DNA of 34,365 nucleotides from NCBI GenBank assembly GCA_026225555.1, contig JAMFSY010000128.1, positions 1 through 34,365 of the forward strand. Reading direction: 5' to 3'. A model generated the notes under the pieces. It did not search any database, was not told where the DNA came from, and saw nothing but the letters and a program-made list of their open reading frames with translations. Position numbers and translations under genes: made by a program. The DNA comes from Methylacidiphilales bacterium. GTDB lineage: Bacteria > Verrucomicrobiota > Verrucomicrobiia > Methylacidiphilales > UBA1321. Below, in pieces: positions 7,968 through 15,682 of this stretch; the first letter of the stretch is position 1; each line of letters opens with the position of its first letter.

Positions 7968-8738
7968 TTAGAAGCTGTACTTCACACCAGCCGTGATCAG
8001 ATGCTGCTGGATCTGGTCGGGCTTGAAGTGGTACGTGCCGAGATTGGAGCTGGCGTCGCCGTCCGTTCCGAGCGCGTCGATGAACTTGTACTCCGTGAAG
8101 AGCGAGATGTGGTTACAAATCGCGATGTCGAAACCGGCCAATCCCTGGACGGCGAAGTCGAAATCATCCGTGTTTGCTCCGGTGATGCGGTCTCCGGCTG
8201 CATCCGAGAAGTCGCCATGCGTGGAGATGTACTGCACGCCGACGCCGATGCCGATGTAGGGGGTCACGATGGAGGTGTTCTTGAAGCGGAGGATGCCGTT
8301 TACGAAGAAGTCAGCCGAGTTCGACGAGAAACGGGTGTTTCCACCGGGAGTGAACGCGCCATCCGTATGGCTGTTATCGCCGATGTAGAGCGCTTCCGCT
8401 TCGATCGCGGGCTGCAGGCGCAGGCCCATGAAGTTCGCCAGGGGATGCGATTCGAAGTTATAACCGCCCTTGATGCCGCCGACGCCGCCCCAACCGGAGT
8501 GAATTTCCGAGTGAGTCGAGAGGGGGCCCGCCGTCTGGTGGTTGTTGCCGTAGTCCGTGTCGAACTGCGCGCCGCCGTAGGCCGCGACGTAGAAGCCGGC
8601 ATCCGATTGCTCGGTGGCCACTTGTTTGACGTCCTTCATGTCTTTGGAGTCGCGGGGAGCCGGGGCGGAATCGGTTCCGGCAAAGCTGGGGATGGTGAGA
8701 GCGGCGAGAATCGCCGTGCTGAGTAGTGTACGTTTCAT
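7968..8738 (-). CDS. Outer-membrane beta-barrel protein, paralogue 2
   Basis: A 256-residue protein with signal peptide MKRTLLSTAILAALTIPSFA (cleavage after residue 20), a linker containing RDSKDMKDVKQVATEQ, then DAGFYVAAYGGAQFD, YNFESHP, strands such as FDFAVQGLAGFDIAI and HISLFTEYKFIDAL, and the ending HLITAGVKYSF. These align along the length with the neighbour at 6973, so this is a tandem duplication. AAAAGGATT gives a plausible Shine-Dalgarno before ATG 8738. The two genes are separated by a strong terminator, so they are probably transcribed separately. Confidence 0.85.
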   Translation of the reverse strand: MKRTLLSTAILAALTIPSFAGTDSAPAPRDSKDMKDVKQVATEQSDAGFYVAAYGGAQFDTDYGNNHQTAGPLSTHSEIHSGWGGVGGIKGGYNFESHPLANFMGLRLQPAIEAEALYIGDNSHTDGAFTPGGNTRFSSNSADFFVNGILRFKNTSIVTPYIGIGVGVQYISTHGDFSDAAGDRITGANTDDFDFAVQGLAGFDIAICNHISLFTEYKFIDALGTDGDASSNLGTYHFKPDQIQQHLITAGVKYSF

Positions 8739-8891
8739 AGTATAATCCTTTTGGGGTTAATGGACCGACATGCTGGCCCAAAGATGGCGAAACTGTAAAC
8801 TTCTTTTTTAGAAATCTACTTGTGTATTATTAAAGCTTAAGTGCTGAAAATAAAGGCCTTAGGAAATTTTTGTAATGAAGGATTTGTAATG

Positions 8892-8917
8892 AAACCGCCA
8901 CATTTCGGCGGTTTTTT
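8892..8917 (+). terminator. Intrinsic terminator-like hairpin
   Basis: An 8-bp stem AAACCGCC/GGCGGTTT with a 7-nt loop and T-run at 8912-8917 in the plus direction. No plus-strand gene is visible upstream. The 275-bp stretch 8739-9013 holds this hairpin, the one at 8924-8965 and the promoter of the 7968 gene; I see no gene in it. Confidence 0.55.
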
Positions 8918-8923
8918 ATTTGA

Positions 8924-8965
8924 TAAAAAAACCGCAGACGGACGGAAACGGCTCGGTCCCTGCGG
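8924..8965 (-). terminator. Terminator of the Dabb gene
   Basis: On the minus strand CCGCAG (8960-8965) pairs with CTGCGG (8932-8937), with some further inner pairing. It is followed by a T-run (complement of A's at 8925-8931). It lies 49 bp downstream of the Dabb stop codon. Confidence 0.6.
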
Positions 8966-9013
8966 GAACGTGCAGGAGGCCTAGTTTGGACTTGCCGGAA
9001 AGCCAGAAAACGG

Positions 9014-9334
9014 TCAGGAGTACCGGACGTCCTTGCCCGGTTCCATCTCGTAATCATGCACCTTGGAAGTGGCGACGAAGGGCCCCAGGATCTGCTTCTC
9101 GAACTGGGTGAAGACCGCGTTGTCATGGACGAAGGCCAGCTTGTCCATGTTTTCCACGTCGAAGGAGAAGAAATAGGTAAACGGATTGTTTGTTGTATCA
9201 ACACGCTTGCCCACCCGAAGATTGTTCACCTCGGGAATCTTCAGCAAGCGGATGCGGGTCTCGACCATGATCTCCTCCAGCTTGGAGGGAATGACTTCCG
9301 GCTTGGTGGTAAGGAGAACGAGATGGTGAATCAT
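9014..9334 (-). CDS. Dabb-family (stress-responsive A/B barrel) protein
   Basis: A 106-residue protein of the Dabb family: ferredoxin-like dimeric alpha-beta barrel with the N-terminal MIHHLVLLTTK strand, a helix with LEEIMVETRIRLLKIPEV, then FSFDVENMDKLAFVHDNAVF. Members are often annotated as stress-responsive; the activity is unknown. The frame is open up to 9391, but the extra 19 residues are Pro-rich and unlike the family, so ATG 9334 is chosen. It probably forms a minus-strand cluster with the SGNH hydrolase 53 bp upstream and galE beyond. Confidence 0.85.
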   Translation of the reverse strand: MIHHLVLLTTKPEVIPSKLEEIMVETRIRLLKIPEVNNLRVGKRVDTTNNPFTYFFSFDVENMDKLAFVHDNAVFTQFEKQILGPFVATSKVHDYEMEPGKDVRYS

Positions 9335-9387
9335 AGGAAAAGGGAACGACGGGACGCAGGCGAAGATTGCGGGGGCGGGCGGTTCTG

Positions 9388-10146
9388 TCAAGTTTCCACG
9401 CGCTCCCCGGCGGGCGCGATCAGCCAGTGCGAGACCAGGTCGGCGATCATTCCAGCCCCCGTCCGGTTCAAGTGGAGGGTGTCGGTAAGGAGAAGGAGGC
9501 CGTTGCGGTGGGAGACCTCGTCCCAGGAAAGGCCGCTCGCGTGGAGCGCGATGGCGTTGCCCACATTGGTCAGGCCGTCGCGGTAGGCCAGGCGGGGCGG
9601 CAGGTGGGCCTGATCGGCTTCGTGCTCCTTCAGGTAGGCGACCATTTGCTCATACAGGGGCAGGTAGGCGGTGCCGCTTTCCCGCGCCAGTCGATGGGTA
9701 GCCTCGTTGTAGAGCTCGACCCGCTGATTCGCGACATGCTCCAGGTCTTCGCCGATCATCGGCAGGGAAAGGAATGCGATCCGGGCTGAAGTTTCCGTCT
9801 GAAGCCGGGTGACGATGGCGCGCATATTCTCCCGGTACCAGGCAAGATCGGGCGTGGTGACGGGCAGGTGATTGAAGGTCACGTAGCGCAGCCGGTTTCG
9901 CTCGCTCAGCGTTGCATTGATGTCGTTCGTACCGATCAGAATAGTGACGAAGTCGGGTCGCCCGGCGATGACCTTGTCCAGCCGTTGAAGCCCGTTCCAG
10001 GCCAGCTCCCCGTTGACCCCGTGGTTCGCGAACCGAAATCCGGCCAACTCGGGCCGCTCCGCCAGTAACTCGAGGTAATTGGAGCTGACCGTCCCCTCCG
10101 TCAGGCTCGCACCAAAGCAGGCAACGGTTTGGCTAAGAGGTGGCAT
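9388..10146 (-). CDS. SGNH/GDSL hydrolase
   Basis: A 252-residue esterase/lipase-type hydrolase. The catalytic Ser is in block I, CFGASLTEG (S14). Block III is IGTNDIN (N74), and the Asp/His pair is in block V, DTLHLNRTG (D222, H225). No signal peptide is seen, so it is probably cytoplasmic. The substrate is unknown; roles range from lysophospholipase to sugar-ester deacetylase. It lies 57 bp downstream of galE on the same strand, a plausible shared transcript. Confidence 0.9.
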   Translation of the reverse strand: MPPLSQTVACFGASLTEGTVSSNYLELLAERPELAGFRFANHGVNGELAWNGLQRLDKVIAGRPDFVTILIGTNDINATLSERNRLRYVTFNHLPVTTPDLAWYRENMRAIVTRLQTETSARIAFLSLPMIGEDLEHVANQRVELYNEATHRLARESGTAYLPLYEQMVAYLKEHEADQAHLPPRLAYRDGLTNVGNAIALHASGLSWDEVSHRNGLLLLTDTLHLNRTGAGMIADLVSHWLIAPAGERVET

Positions 10147-10203
10147 GGCTCAGGTCACTCATCCGATAGCCGGGCACTTCGCGTGCCGCATGATCCACGA
10201 GAC

Positions 10204-11175
10204 TCAATCCCCGTACCCATGCGGGTGCTTCTGGTGCCAGGCCCAGGCGCTCTCGATGATGGGCAAAAGGCGGGCATACTTGGGCCGCCAACCGAGTTCG
10301 CTCGTGATCTTGTGGGAGCTGGCCACCAGCCGGGGCGGATCGCCCGCGCGCGGTTCTTTGACCACCGCCGGGATCGGATGACCGGTAACCTTACGCGCGA
10401 TATCGATCACCTGCCGCACGGAAAAGCCTTCGCCGCTGCCGAGGTTGTAGCTCGCGCTCGTCTCCCGGCCCAGTGCCAGCATGTGGGCGGCGGCCAGGTC
10501 GTGGATATGGATGAAGTCGCGGATGCAGGTCCCGTCCGGCGTCGTGTAGTGTTCGCCATAGATTTCCGCCTTCTCCTTCTGCTCGAGGGCGACCTTGAGG
10601 ATGTTCGGGATCAGGTGGGTCTCGATCCGGTGATCCTCGCCGAAGCGCTCGCTTGCGCCCGCCGCGTTGAAGTAACGCAGGTTGACGTGGACCAGATGGT
10701 GAATCTTGTCGTACCAATGGAGCACCTGCTCGAACATCAGCTTCGATTGGCCGTAAGGATTGATTGGCTTTTGGGGCAGTCGTTCATCCATCGGGATCTT
10801 CTCGGGCGTGCCATAGGTGGCGCAGGTGGAGGAAAAGACGAACTTCTTCACCCCGGCCTCGACCATGGCGTCGAGCAGGTTGATGCCGGCGCCGACGTTG
10901 TTGCGGAAATACTTCGAGGGGTTCGTCATCGACTCGCCGACCAGGGCGTTGGCCGCGAAGTGCATGACGGCATCCGGCTTCGCGTTGGCGATCGCGGGAA
11001 AAATCTCCTCGCGGTTGGCCAGGTCGCCCTGAATAAAGGTCGCCCGGGGGTCGATTGCGGCGCGATGCCCTTCGGTCAGGTTATCGAAAATGGTAACCTG
11101 GTGGCCGGCATTGATCAGTTCCTCGGAGCAAATGCTGCCGATGTAGCCGGCGCCGCCGGTAACGAAAATGTGCAT
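10204..11175 (-). CDS. galE: UDP-glucose 4-epimerase
   Basis: Extended short-chain dehydrogenase interconverting UDP-glucose and UDP-galactose, feeding cell-surface glycan and galactose metabolism. The 323 residues fit the family. The NAD-binding TGGAGYIGS is at 6-14, the SDR active site is SSTCATYG (T117 region) with Y141 and K145 in NPYGQSKLMFE, and the C-terminal RPGDP-like PRAGDPPRLVAS and LGWRPKY are typical of GalE. It may be cotranscribed with the downstream SGNH and Dabb genes; no other gal gene is nearby. The head-to-head neighbour is an acetyl xylan esterase-like gene about 100 bp away. Confidence 0.95.
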   Translation of the reverse strand: MHIFVTGGAGYIGSICSEELINAGHQVTIFDNLTEGHRAAIDPRATFIQGDLANREEIFPAIANAKPDAVMHFAANALVGESMTNPSKYFRNNVGAGINLLDAMVEAGVKKFVFSSTCATYGTPEKIPMDERLPQKPINPYGQSKLMFEQVLHWYDKIHHLVHVNLRYFNAAGASERFGEDHRIETHLIPNILKVALEQKEKAEIYGEHYTTPDGTCIRDFIHIHDLAAAHMLALGRETSASYNLGSGEGFSVRQVIDIARKVTGHPIPAVVKEPRAGDPPRLVASSHKITSELGWRPKYARLLPIIESAWAWHQKHPHGYGD

Positions 11176-11275
11176 GCGAAATTGAAAGCAGGGCCGCGCC
11201 CCAAGTCACGCGGTAAATTGTGAAACCCTCGCGCCGGACTTGAGTCGCCAGCTTTCGCATGATTGGATGGGAGGC

Positions 11276-12244
11276 ATGCCCCAAGTTGATAAACCTCTTT
11301 CCGAACTTCAAAAATACCAAGGAACCAATCCCAAACCGGCCGATTTCGAAGCCTTCTGGGACCAGGGTCTCAGTGAACTCGACGCCATCAAGCCCGACGT
11401 CGAGCTGATCCCGGTGCTGGACCTCGGCAACTGCAATGCGGAGCTCTTCCATCTCTATTTCACCGGCGTCGGCGGCGCGCGCATCCACGCAAAATACCTC
11501 CGTCCGCGCGAGGCCAGGACGCCTCATCCCGCCATTCTTGAATTTCACGGTTACAGCGGCGACAGCGGCGATTGGGCGGGCAAGCTGGCCTACGTCAGCC
11601 AGGGCTACAGCTTGGCTTCGCTCGATTGCCGGGGACAGGGCGGCCTGAGCGAGGATAACTCGAAGGTTATCGGCAATACCCGTGAGGGGCACGTCATCCG
11701 CGGGCTCGACGGCCCGCCGGAAGGCATGCTCTTCCGCCAGATCTTCCTCGATACGGCACAACTTGCGCGGATCGTCATGGGCTTCCCGGAGGTCGATCCG
11801 AATCGTGTCGGCACCAATGGCGGTTCCCAAGGCGGCGCGCTTTCCCTGGCCTGCGCCTCGCTGGAGCCGCGCATCAGCCACGTCGTTTCCATGTTCCCGT
11901 TCCTCTGCGATTACCAACGGGTCTGGGAGATGGACCTGGCCAAGGATGCCTACTCCGATCTGAAGGCTTATTTCCGCCGTTTTGATCCGCTTCACCAGCG
12001 CCGCGAGGAAGTTTTCACCAAGCTCGGTTACATCGACGTCCAGCATCTCGTCCCGCGGATCCGGGGCGAAGTGCTCATGGGCATCTCGCTGATGGACACG
12101 ATCTGTCCGCCCTCGACCCAGTTTGCCGCCTTCAACAAGATCACCTCGAAGAAGGAAGCGATCATCTATCCCGACTTCGGCCACGAAAGCCTGCCGGGAT
12201 TCAGCGACGCGGCTTTCCGCTTTCACATGGGACTGAAGGGGTAG
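11276..12244 (+). CDS. Acetyl xylan esterase-like alpha/beta hydrolase
   Basis: A 322-residue alpha/beta hydrolase of the AXE1/cephalosporin-C deacetylase family (carbohydrate esterase family 7 type), which removes acetyl groups from xylo-oligosaccharides or related compounds. The start MPQVDKPLSELQKYQG and NPKPADFEAFWD are characteristic. CRGQGGLSED is at 118-127. The catalytic triad is S184 in GGSQGG, D274 in SLMDTICPPS and H303 in FGHES. No signal peptide is seen, so it acts on internalised oligosaccharides. The frame opens at 11240, but the family start and GGGAGG next to ATG 11276 favour the later start. The TAG stop abuts a palindromic repeat. Confidence 0.92.
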   Translation: MPQVDKPLSELQKYQGTNPKPADFEAFWDQGLSELDAIKPDVELIPVLDLGNCNAELFHLYFTGVGGARIHAKYLRPREARTPHPAILEFHGYSGDSGDWAGKLAYVSQGYSLASLDCRGQGGLSEDNSKVIGNTREGHVIRGLDGPPEGMLFRQIFLDTAQLARIVMGFPEVDPNRVGTNGGSQGGALSLACASLEPRISHVVSMFPFLCDYQRVWEMDLAKDAYSDLKAYFRRFDPLHQRREEVFTKLGYIDVQHLVPRIRGEVLMGISLMDTICPPSTQFAAFNKITSKKEAIIYPDFGHESLPGFSDAAFRFHMGLKG

Positions 12245-12255
12245 CCTTTTTCCCT

Positions 12256-12303
12256 GTCATCCTGAGTGGTCGCATACACGTGTGTGCGACCACTCAGGAT
12301 GAC
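12256..12303. repeat. 22-bp palindrome carrying the GTCATCCTGAG repeat end
   Basis: A perfect 19-bp inverted repeat (12256-12274 with 12285-12303), extended by three more pairs to a 4-nt loop. Its outer 11 bases, GTCATCCTGAG, equal the start of the main repeat core, but the inside (TGGTCGCA...) is different. It follows the esterase stop by 11 bp. The 271-bp spacer 12245-12515 contains only repeats and hairpins. Confidence 0.75.
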
Positions 12304-12355
12304 CAATTTTACTCTCTTTGGGTCTAATTCCCCGAAGCTCGCTTCGGCTCAGGTG

Positions 12356-12453
12356 GTAGCCGCCGCACGCCGTGCGGTGGTCTCTTTTCGAAGAGGGAGT
12401 GGAGCGTGGAAGCTTTTTCTTCTCTCCTCCATCGCACGGCGTGCGACGGCTAC
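12356..12453. repeat. Inverted pair of the CGCACGCCGTGCG palindromic unit
   Basis: Unit 12356-12380 is identical to 3302-3326. Unit 12429-12453 is the same 25-nt unit in inverted orientation with two compensated changes (23 of 25 identical). The two are 48 bp apart and could pair into a long cruciform or RNA hairpin, like a REP doublet. Confidence 0.75.
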
Positions 12454-12462
12454 CTCGGAATG

Positions 12463-12489
12463 CCCCGGAGCTTGCTCCGGGGTTCTTTT
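12463..12489 (+). terminator. Hairpin with T-rich tail before the yidC 3' end
   Basis: A 9-bp stem CCCCGGAGC (12463-12471) and GCTCCGGGG (12474-12482) with a 2-nt gap in the loop, then TTCTTTT. It reads as a plus-strand terminator, which would prevent esterase transcripts running into yidC antisense. It may also serve yidC. Confidence 0.5.
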
Positions 12490-12515
12490 ACTGCGGCCAT
12501 CTAACCGGAAATCGC

Positions 12516-14222
12516 TCAGGCCTTCTTCGGCTTGCGCTTCAGTTCGGGCAGCGGCTTGCGCAGGTTGCGATAGATCTGGATGATCGAAACGCAATTGTTG
12601 ATCACGTAATAAAGCGACAGGGCGGCCGCAAAATTATAGAAAATGAAGAGGAAGACCAGAGGCATGAACTGCGCGATCTTCGCCTGCTGGGGGTCGCCGA
12701 TCTGCGGCGTCATCCGCATCATGACCATGGTCAGCCCGGTCACCATCAAAGGCAGCGGATTGAGCGCCAGATGGTTCCACGTCGCGACGGTGTCGGACTG
12801 GGTGAGGTCGTGTACCCAGAGGAAGGTCTGGCCTCGCAACTCCACCGCGTTCTGAAGCATGAAGTAGAGGCTGAAGAACACTGGCATCTGGATCAGCGCG
12901 GGCAGGCAACCACCGAAGGGGTTGACCCCATATTCCTTGTAAAGCGCGAACGTCTCCGTGTTCAGCTTCTCCGGCTGCTCTTTGTACTTGGCCTGGAGCT
13001 CCTTGATCTTCGGCGCAACGGCCTGCATTTTCTTGCCGGAGTGGTTCGCGATGCTTTGGAGGGGCCAGGTGATCGCCTTGATGCAAAGCGTCAGCAGGAT
13101 GATGGCGACGCCGTAGTTGCCGACGACGCTATGGAAAAAATGAAGCACTGCGAGCATCGGCACAATCAGGACGGAAAAGGGAATCACTCCGTCGTAATAC
13201 ATTAACTCGCCCTGGTGATCGCCGAGCGCGTTCAGGCGACCATATTCCTTTGGACCCGCATAAAGAAGGTAACCAAGATCCACCGTCTGACCGGCGGCGA
13301 CCTTGAATTCCGGGAAGTAGGCGGTCGCTTCGATGTCCGGTTCGGCCTGGGCCGGAATCACGCCGGAGGAAGGGTCGCGCTGGTTGAAGCACTGGAACTC
13401 GGCATGCTGAATCGTCCGATCCCCACTGGGCGTGAGCAGAACGGTGAAGAATTGGTTCTCCGCCCCGAGCCACTTCAGCGGCGCCTCATCGATATCCTTG
13501 CTGGAAAAAGCGGCCCGCGGTTCGCGCGTCTTGACCACCCAGAGGAATGAGCTTGGATTGAAATCACTGATCGTCGTGAGATGGAACTTCGAGGTCAGCC
13601 AGCCCGAACCCAGATACATGTTTGAGTTTTGCTGGTAGTGGCCTGCCACCCGGAGCGGTTCGGCGCGGCCCACGCTAAGTCCGTAGGCGGGCAGCATGAC
13701 ATCCGCCGTGCCGGGGTTGGTCAGGCTATCCTTCACGGTCAGGGTATAGTCTTTGCCCAATGTGTAGATGCGTTCCCACTTCACTCCATTTTCCATCGTG
13801 CCGGTGTAAACGAGAGTGTCGGGGGTCTGCTTGAGCTGGAAATTGATCGTGGCGGCATCGGGCCAACCACTGACCTGCAGGATGTTGGAGTGTGCCTGCT
13901 CGTTGAGCACGACGTTGCCCGTCTTGTCTTCCTTATGCTTCTTGAGTTCGACTTCCTTGATCGCCGCGCTCAGCGAGGTGAAAGTCACCTTGAGCGTGTC
14001 ATTTTCCAGGAAGGAGAGCTGCTCATTCACCGGCGCGGGCGCTGTCTCCGCCGGTGTACTGGCCACGCTTGGGGCTGCCGGGGTCGAGGTGGCGGGTGTG
14101 TTCAGGGCCGGAGAAACCGGCGGGAGAGGGCGCACCTTGGGCGCGGGCGGTGTTCCGTAAAAGAAAAGATAGGCGAGGAGCGCGATACAAACGAACACTC
14201 CGATACGGCTGATACGATCCAT
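12516..14222 (-). CDS. yidC: Membrane protein insertase YidC
   Basis: Inserts and folds inner-membrane proteins, alone or with SecYEG. At 568 residues it has the Gram-negative layout: an N-terminal anchor (RIGVFVCIALLAYLFFYG), a Pro/Ala/Thr-rich linker (about 25-65), a large periplasmic beta-domain (about 70-345), then the conserved C-terminal bundle beginning near FFHSVVGNYGVAIILLT, with WPLQSIANHSGKKMQ, GGCLPALIQMPVFFSLYFML and the final IFYNFAAALSLYYVINN. It ends in a Lys-rich tail (KRKPKKA) as expected for ribosome contact. yidD lies 13 bp upstream on the same strand, the normal order, so the two are probably cotranscribed. Confidence 0.97.
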   Translation of the reverse strand: MDRISRIGVFVCIALLAYLFFYGTPPAPKVRPLPPVSPALNTPATSTPAAPSVASTPAETAPAPVNEQLSFLENDTLKVTFTSLSAAIKEVELKKHKEDKTGNVVLNEQAHSNILQVSGWPDAATINFQLKQTPDTLVYTGTMENGVKWERIYTLGKDYTLTVKDSLTNPGTADVMLPAYGLSVGRAEPLRVAGHYQQNSNMYLGSGWLTSKFHLTTISDFNPSSFLWVVKTREPRAAFSSKDIDEAPLKWLGAENQFFTVLLTPSGDRTIQHAEFQCFNQRDPSSGVIPAQAEPDIEATAYFPEFKVAAGQTVDLGYLLYAGPKEYGRLNALGDHQGELMYYDGVIPFSVLIVPMLAVLHFFHSVVGNYGVAIILLTLCIKAITWPLQSIANHSGKKMQAVAPKIKELQAKYKEQPEKLNTETFALYKEYGVNPFGGCLPALIQMPVFFSLYFMLQNAVELRGQTFLWVHDLTQSDTVATWNHLALNPLPLMVTGLTMVMMRMTPQIGDPQQAKIAQFMPLVFLFIFYNFAAALSLYYVINNCVSIIQIYRNLRKPLPELKRKPKKA

Positions 14223-14235
14223 AAAAAGTGACTTT

Positions 14236-14481
14236 CTAAGCGGCCCGGACGGAAGCCGGGGGAACGGGGTCGGGACCCATGCCGCCCCAGGGATGGCAAC
14301 GCAGGATGCGTCGGGCGCTCAGGCCAAGTCCGCGACAAACGCCATGCGTGCAGATCGCCTCTTCCGCATAGGCGGAACAGGAGGGCGTGTAACGGCAGCA
14401 TCCCTGCGTGCCCGTCATTGCCTTGAGCGGGGCGAAGACAACGCGGTACGCGCGAATCAGGAATACGAGAATCGACGGCAT
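14236..14481 (-). CDS. yidD: Membrane protein insertion efficiency factor YidD
   Basis: Small membrane-associated protein that helps YidC-dependent insertion. The 81 residues contain the family pattern: N-terminal amphipathic helix LVFLIRAYRVVFAPL, the three-Cys signature CRYTPSCSAYAEEAI, then GLGLSARRILRCHPWGGMGPDPVP. The frame could start at a TTG (14508), but ATG 14481 (MPSILVFLIRAYR) fits the family. The order yidD-yidC is conserved, but the usual upstream genes rnpA and rpmH are absent here; a sulfotransferase gene lies there instead. Confidence 0.93.
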   Translation of the reverse strand: MPSILVFLIRAYRVVFAPLKAMTGTQGCCRYTPSCSAYAEEAICTHGVCRGLGLSARRILRCHPWGGMGPDPVPPASVRAA

Positions 14482-14602
14482 GAGCCGCCAAGCATGGCCG
14501 ACTTTCAAAAAAACGCAACGCGCGACCGCAAAATTCCTAGAGGCTTACGCTGCTGACAAAAGCAAAAGCATCAACGAAGCGGTCAAAGACTGCGCGGCGA
14601 TA

Positions 14603-15526
14603 CTAAACACTGCGAGTCGCTGTCTCGCCCGGTTCGAGCTTGGGACGCATGGCGGGGCGCACCGGCTTGCCTTTGCGTTCTTTCCGGGCATGCCGCCAGA
14701 TGTGTAACCGTTGATGAATGGCGTTTCCTGTGCGGAACGTGGCGTGTTCCAAGCGCAGTTTCAAGCCATATTTGGCCACTAAAAGCCGAAAATGCTCCTT
14801 TGCATAACGATAAAGCTCAAGATCGAAGCTATTTAATGTGCGGATGCTTTCTTCCATTTTCGCCGAAACGGAGGCCGATTTCCGGGGGGTCACATTGTCT
14901 GGCACGTAAAAATGCCATTTCCAGCCACAAACCCGGCCCAATAAAAGCAGCGAGAGATCAAAATGCTCCGTCAACCCGACGAACTCGAAATGTGTATCCA
15001 AGTTTTTTTTGGCCTTGCGCAGATGCTCCGCGTTACAGCCGCCAAAGGGAAGGTCGGGCTCGGCCCCGGCGAGGGCGCGCGTCTGGCCATTGTCGATTGA
15101 ACGGGCCAAGGTGGGACAACATCCGAGGTTCCAGTCGGGCCGGGAAGGATCGACGGGATGGTCTGCGGACAGTTCATTCTTGCGACACGCCATGCGGTAA
15201 TGGGAAAGCGCACGGGCCACCGGTTCGCGCAAAAACGTGATGTAGCGGGCAGGCATGGGCAGCAACTCGTGCAAGCCAAAGGGCATGTGGCCCTTGAAAA
15301 CCTGGTGCGACTCCAACTCTTCCCAGCTCAAGGCGCGGACGCGGCGGCGGCACTCTTCCCAGCCCGGCGCGGTCATCTCGAGCAGGTTGGTGTTAAAGTG
15401 CCTGCCGTCTCGATAATTTTTGACGAAGAGCCCACGGAGGGACATTCCTGCCGTCTTGTGAATATGTAGGAAGATGATCTTGGGCGATTGGTTTAAGGCG
15501 CGCGGGATCGTTCTGTCCAAATGCAT
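14603..15526 (-). CDS. Sulfotransferase-family protein
   Basis: A 307-residue protein of the PAPS-dependent sulfotransferase superfamily, close to the type 2/heparan-sulfate group. The 5'-phosphosulfate loop HIHKTAGMSL is at 21-30, and the 3'-phosphate motif FLREPVARALSHY (R100, S108) is about 70 residues later, the usual arrangement. Many bacterial members sulfate surface polysaccharides or lipids; the acceptor is unknown. No signal peptide is seen. The codons look less GC-rich than in the neighbours and it separates yidD from the expected rnpA, which suggests a later insertion. It is divergent from the LacI-type gene. Confidence 0.8.
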   Translation of the reverse strand: MHLDRTIPRALNQSPKIIFLHIHKTAGMSLRGLFVKNYRDGRHFNTNLLEMTAPGWEECRRRVRALSWEELESHQVFKGHMPFGLHELLPMPARYITFLREPVARALSHYRMACRKNELSADHPVDPSRPDWNLGCCPTLARSIDNGQTRALAGAEPDLPFGGCNAEHLRKAKKNLDTHFEFVGLTEHFDLSLLLLGRVCGWKWHFYVPDNVTPRKSASVSAKMEESIRTLNSFDLELYRYAKEHFRLLVAKYGLKLRLEHATFRTGNAIHQRLHIWRHARKERKGKPVRPAMRPKLEPGETATRSV

Positions 15527-15612
15527 ATAAATCGAGACGCTGGAGATTAAAAGTTCGTTACAAGAAATTTAAGGACTGAACCGTTTAGGCCGTATATCTA
15601 GGGCGCGTTTCC

Positions 15613-15628
15613 ATTGATAAAAATCAAT
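15613..15628. promoter_or_regulatory. AT-rich palindrome in the sulfotransferase/LacI spacer
   Basis: ATTGAT-AAAA-ATCAAT, 6-bp perfect arms, lies 55 bp before the LacI-type start and 86 bp before the sulfotransferase start. It could be an operator for the adjacent regulator. The T-run after it could also make it a weak terminator-like hairpin. Confidence 0.3.
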
Positions 15629-15682
15629 TTTTTGTAACCCGTTATCGACGAGATATCGGTAGAAGTTGTAGAGTAAGTCTAT

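Noticed and set aside
12256..12303. Classical rho-independent terminator after the esterase gene
   Set aside because: The stem is strong, but no T-run follows directly; the shared GTCATCCTGAG ends show that it belongs to the dispersed repeats, though it may still stop transcription.
14408..14707. 99-codon plus-strand frame between yidD and the sulfotransferase
   Set aside because: It overlaps yidD antisense and runs into the sulfotransferase 3' end; part of it looks helix-forming, but there is no start signal or known family.
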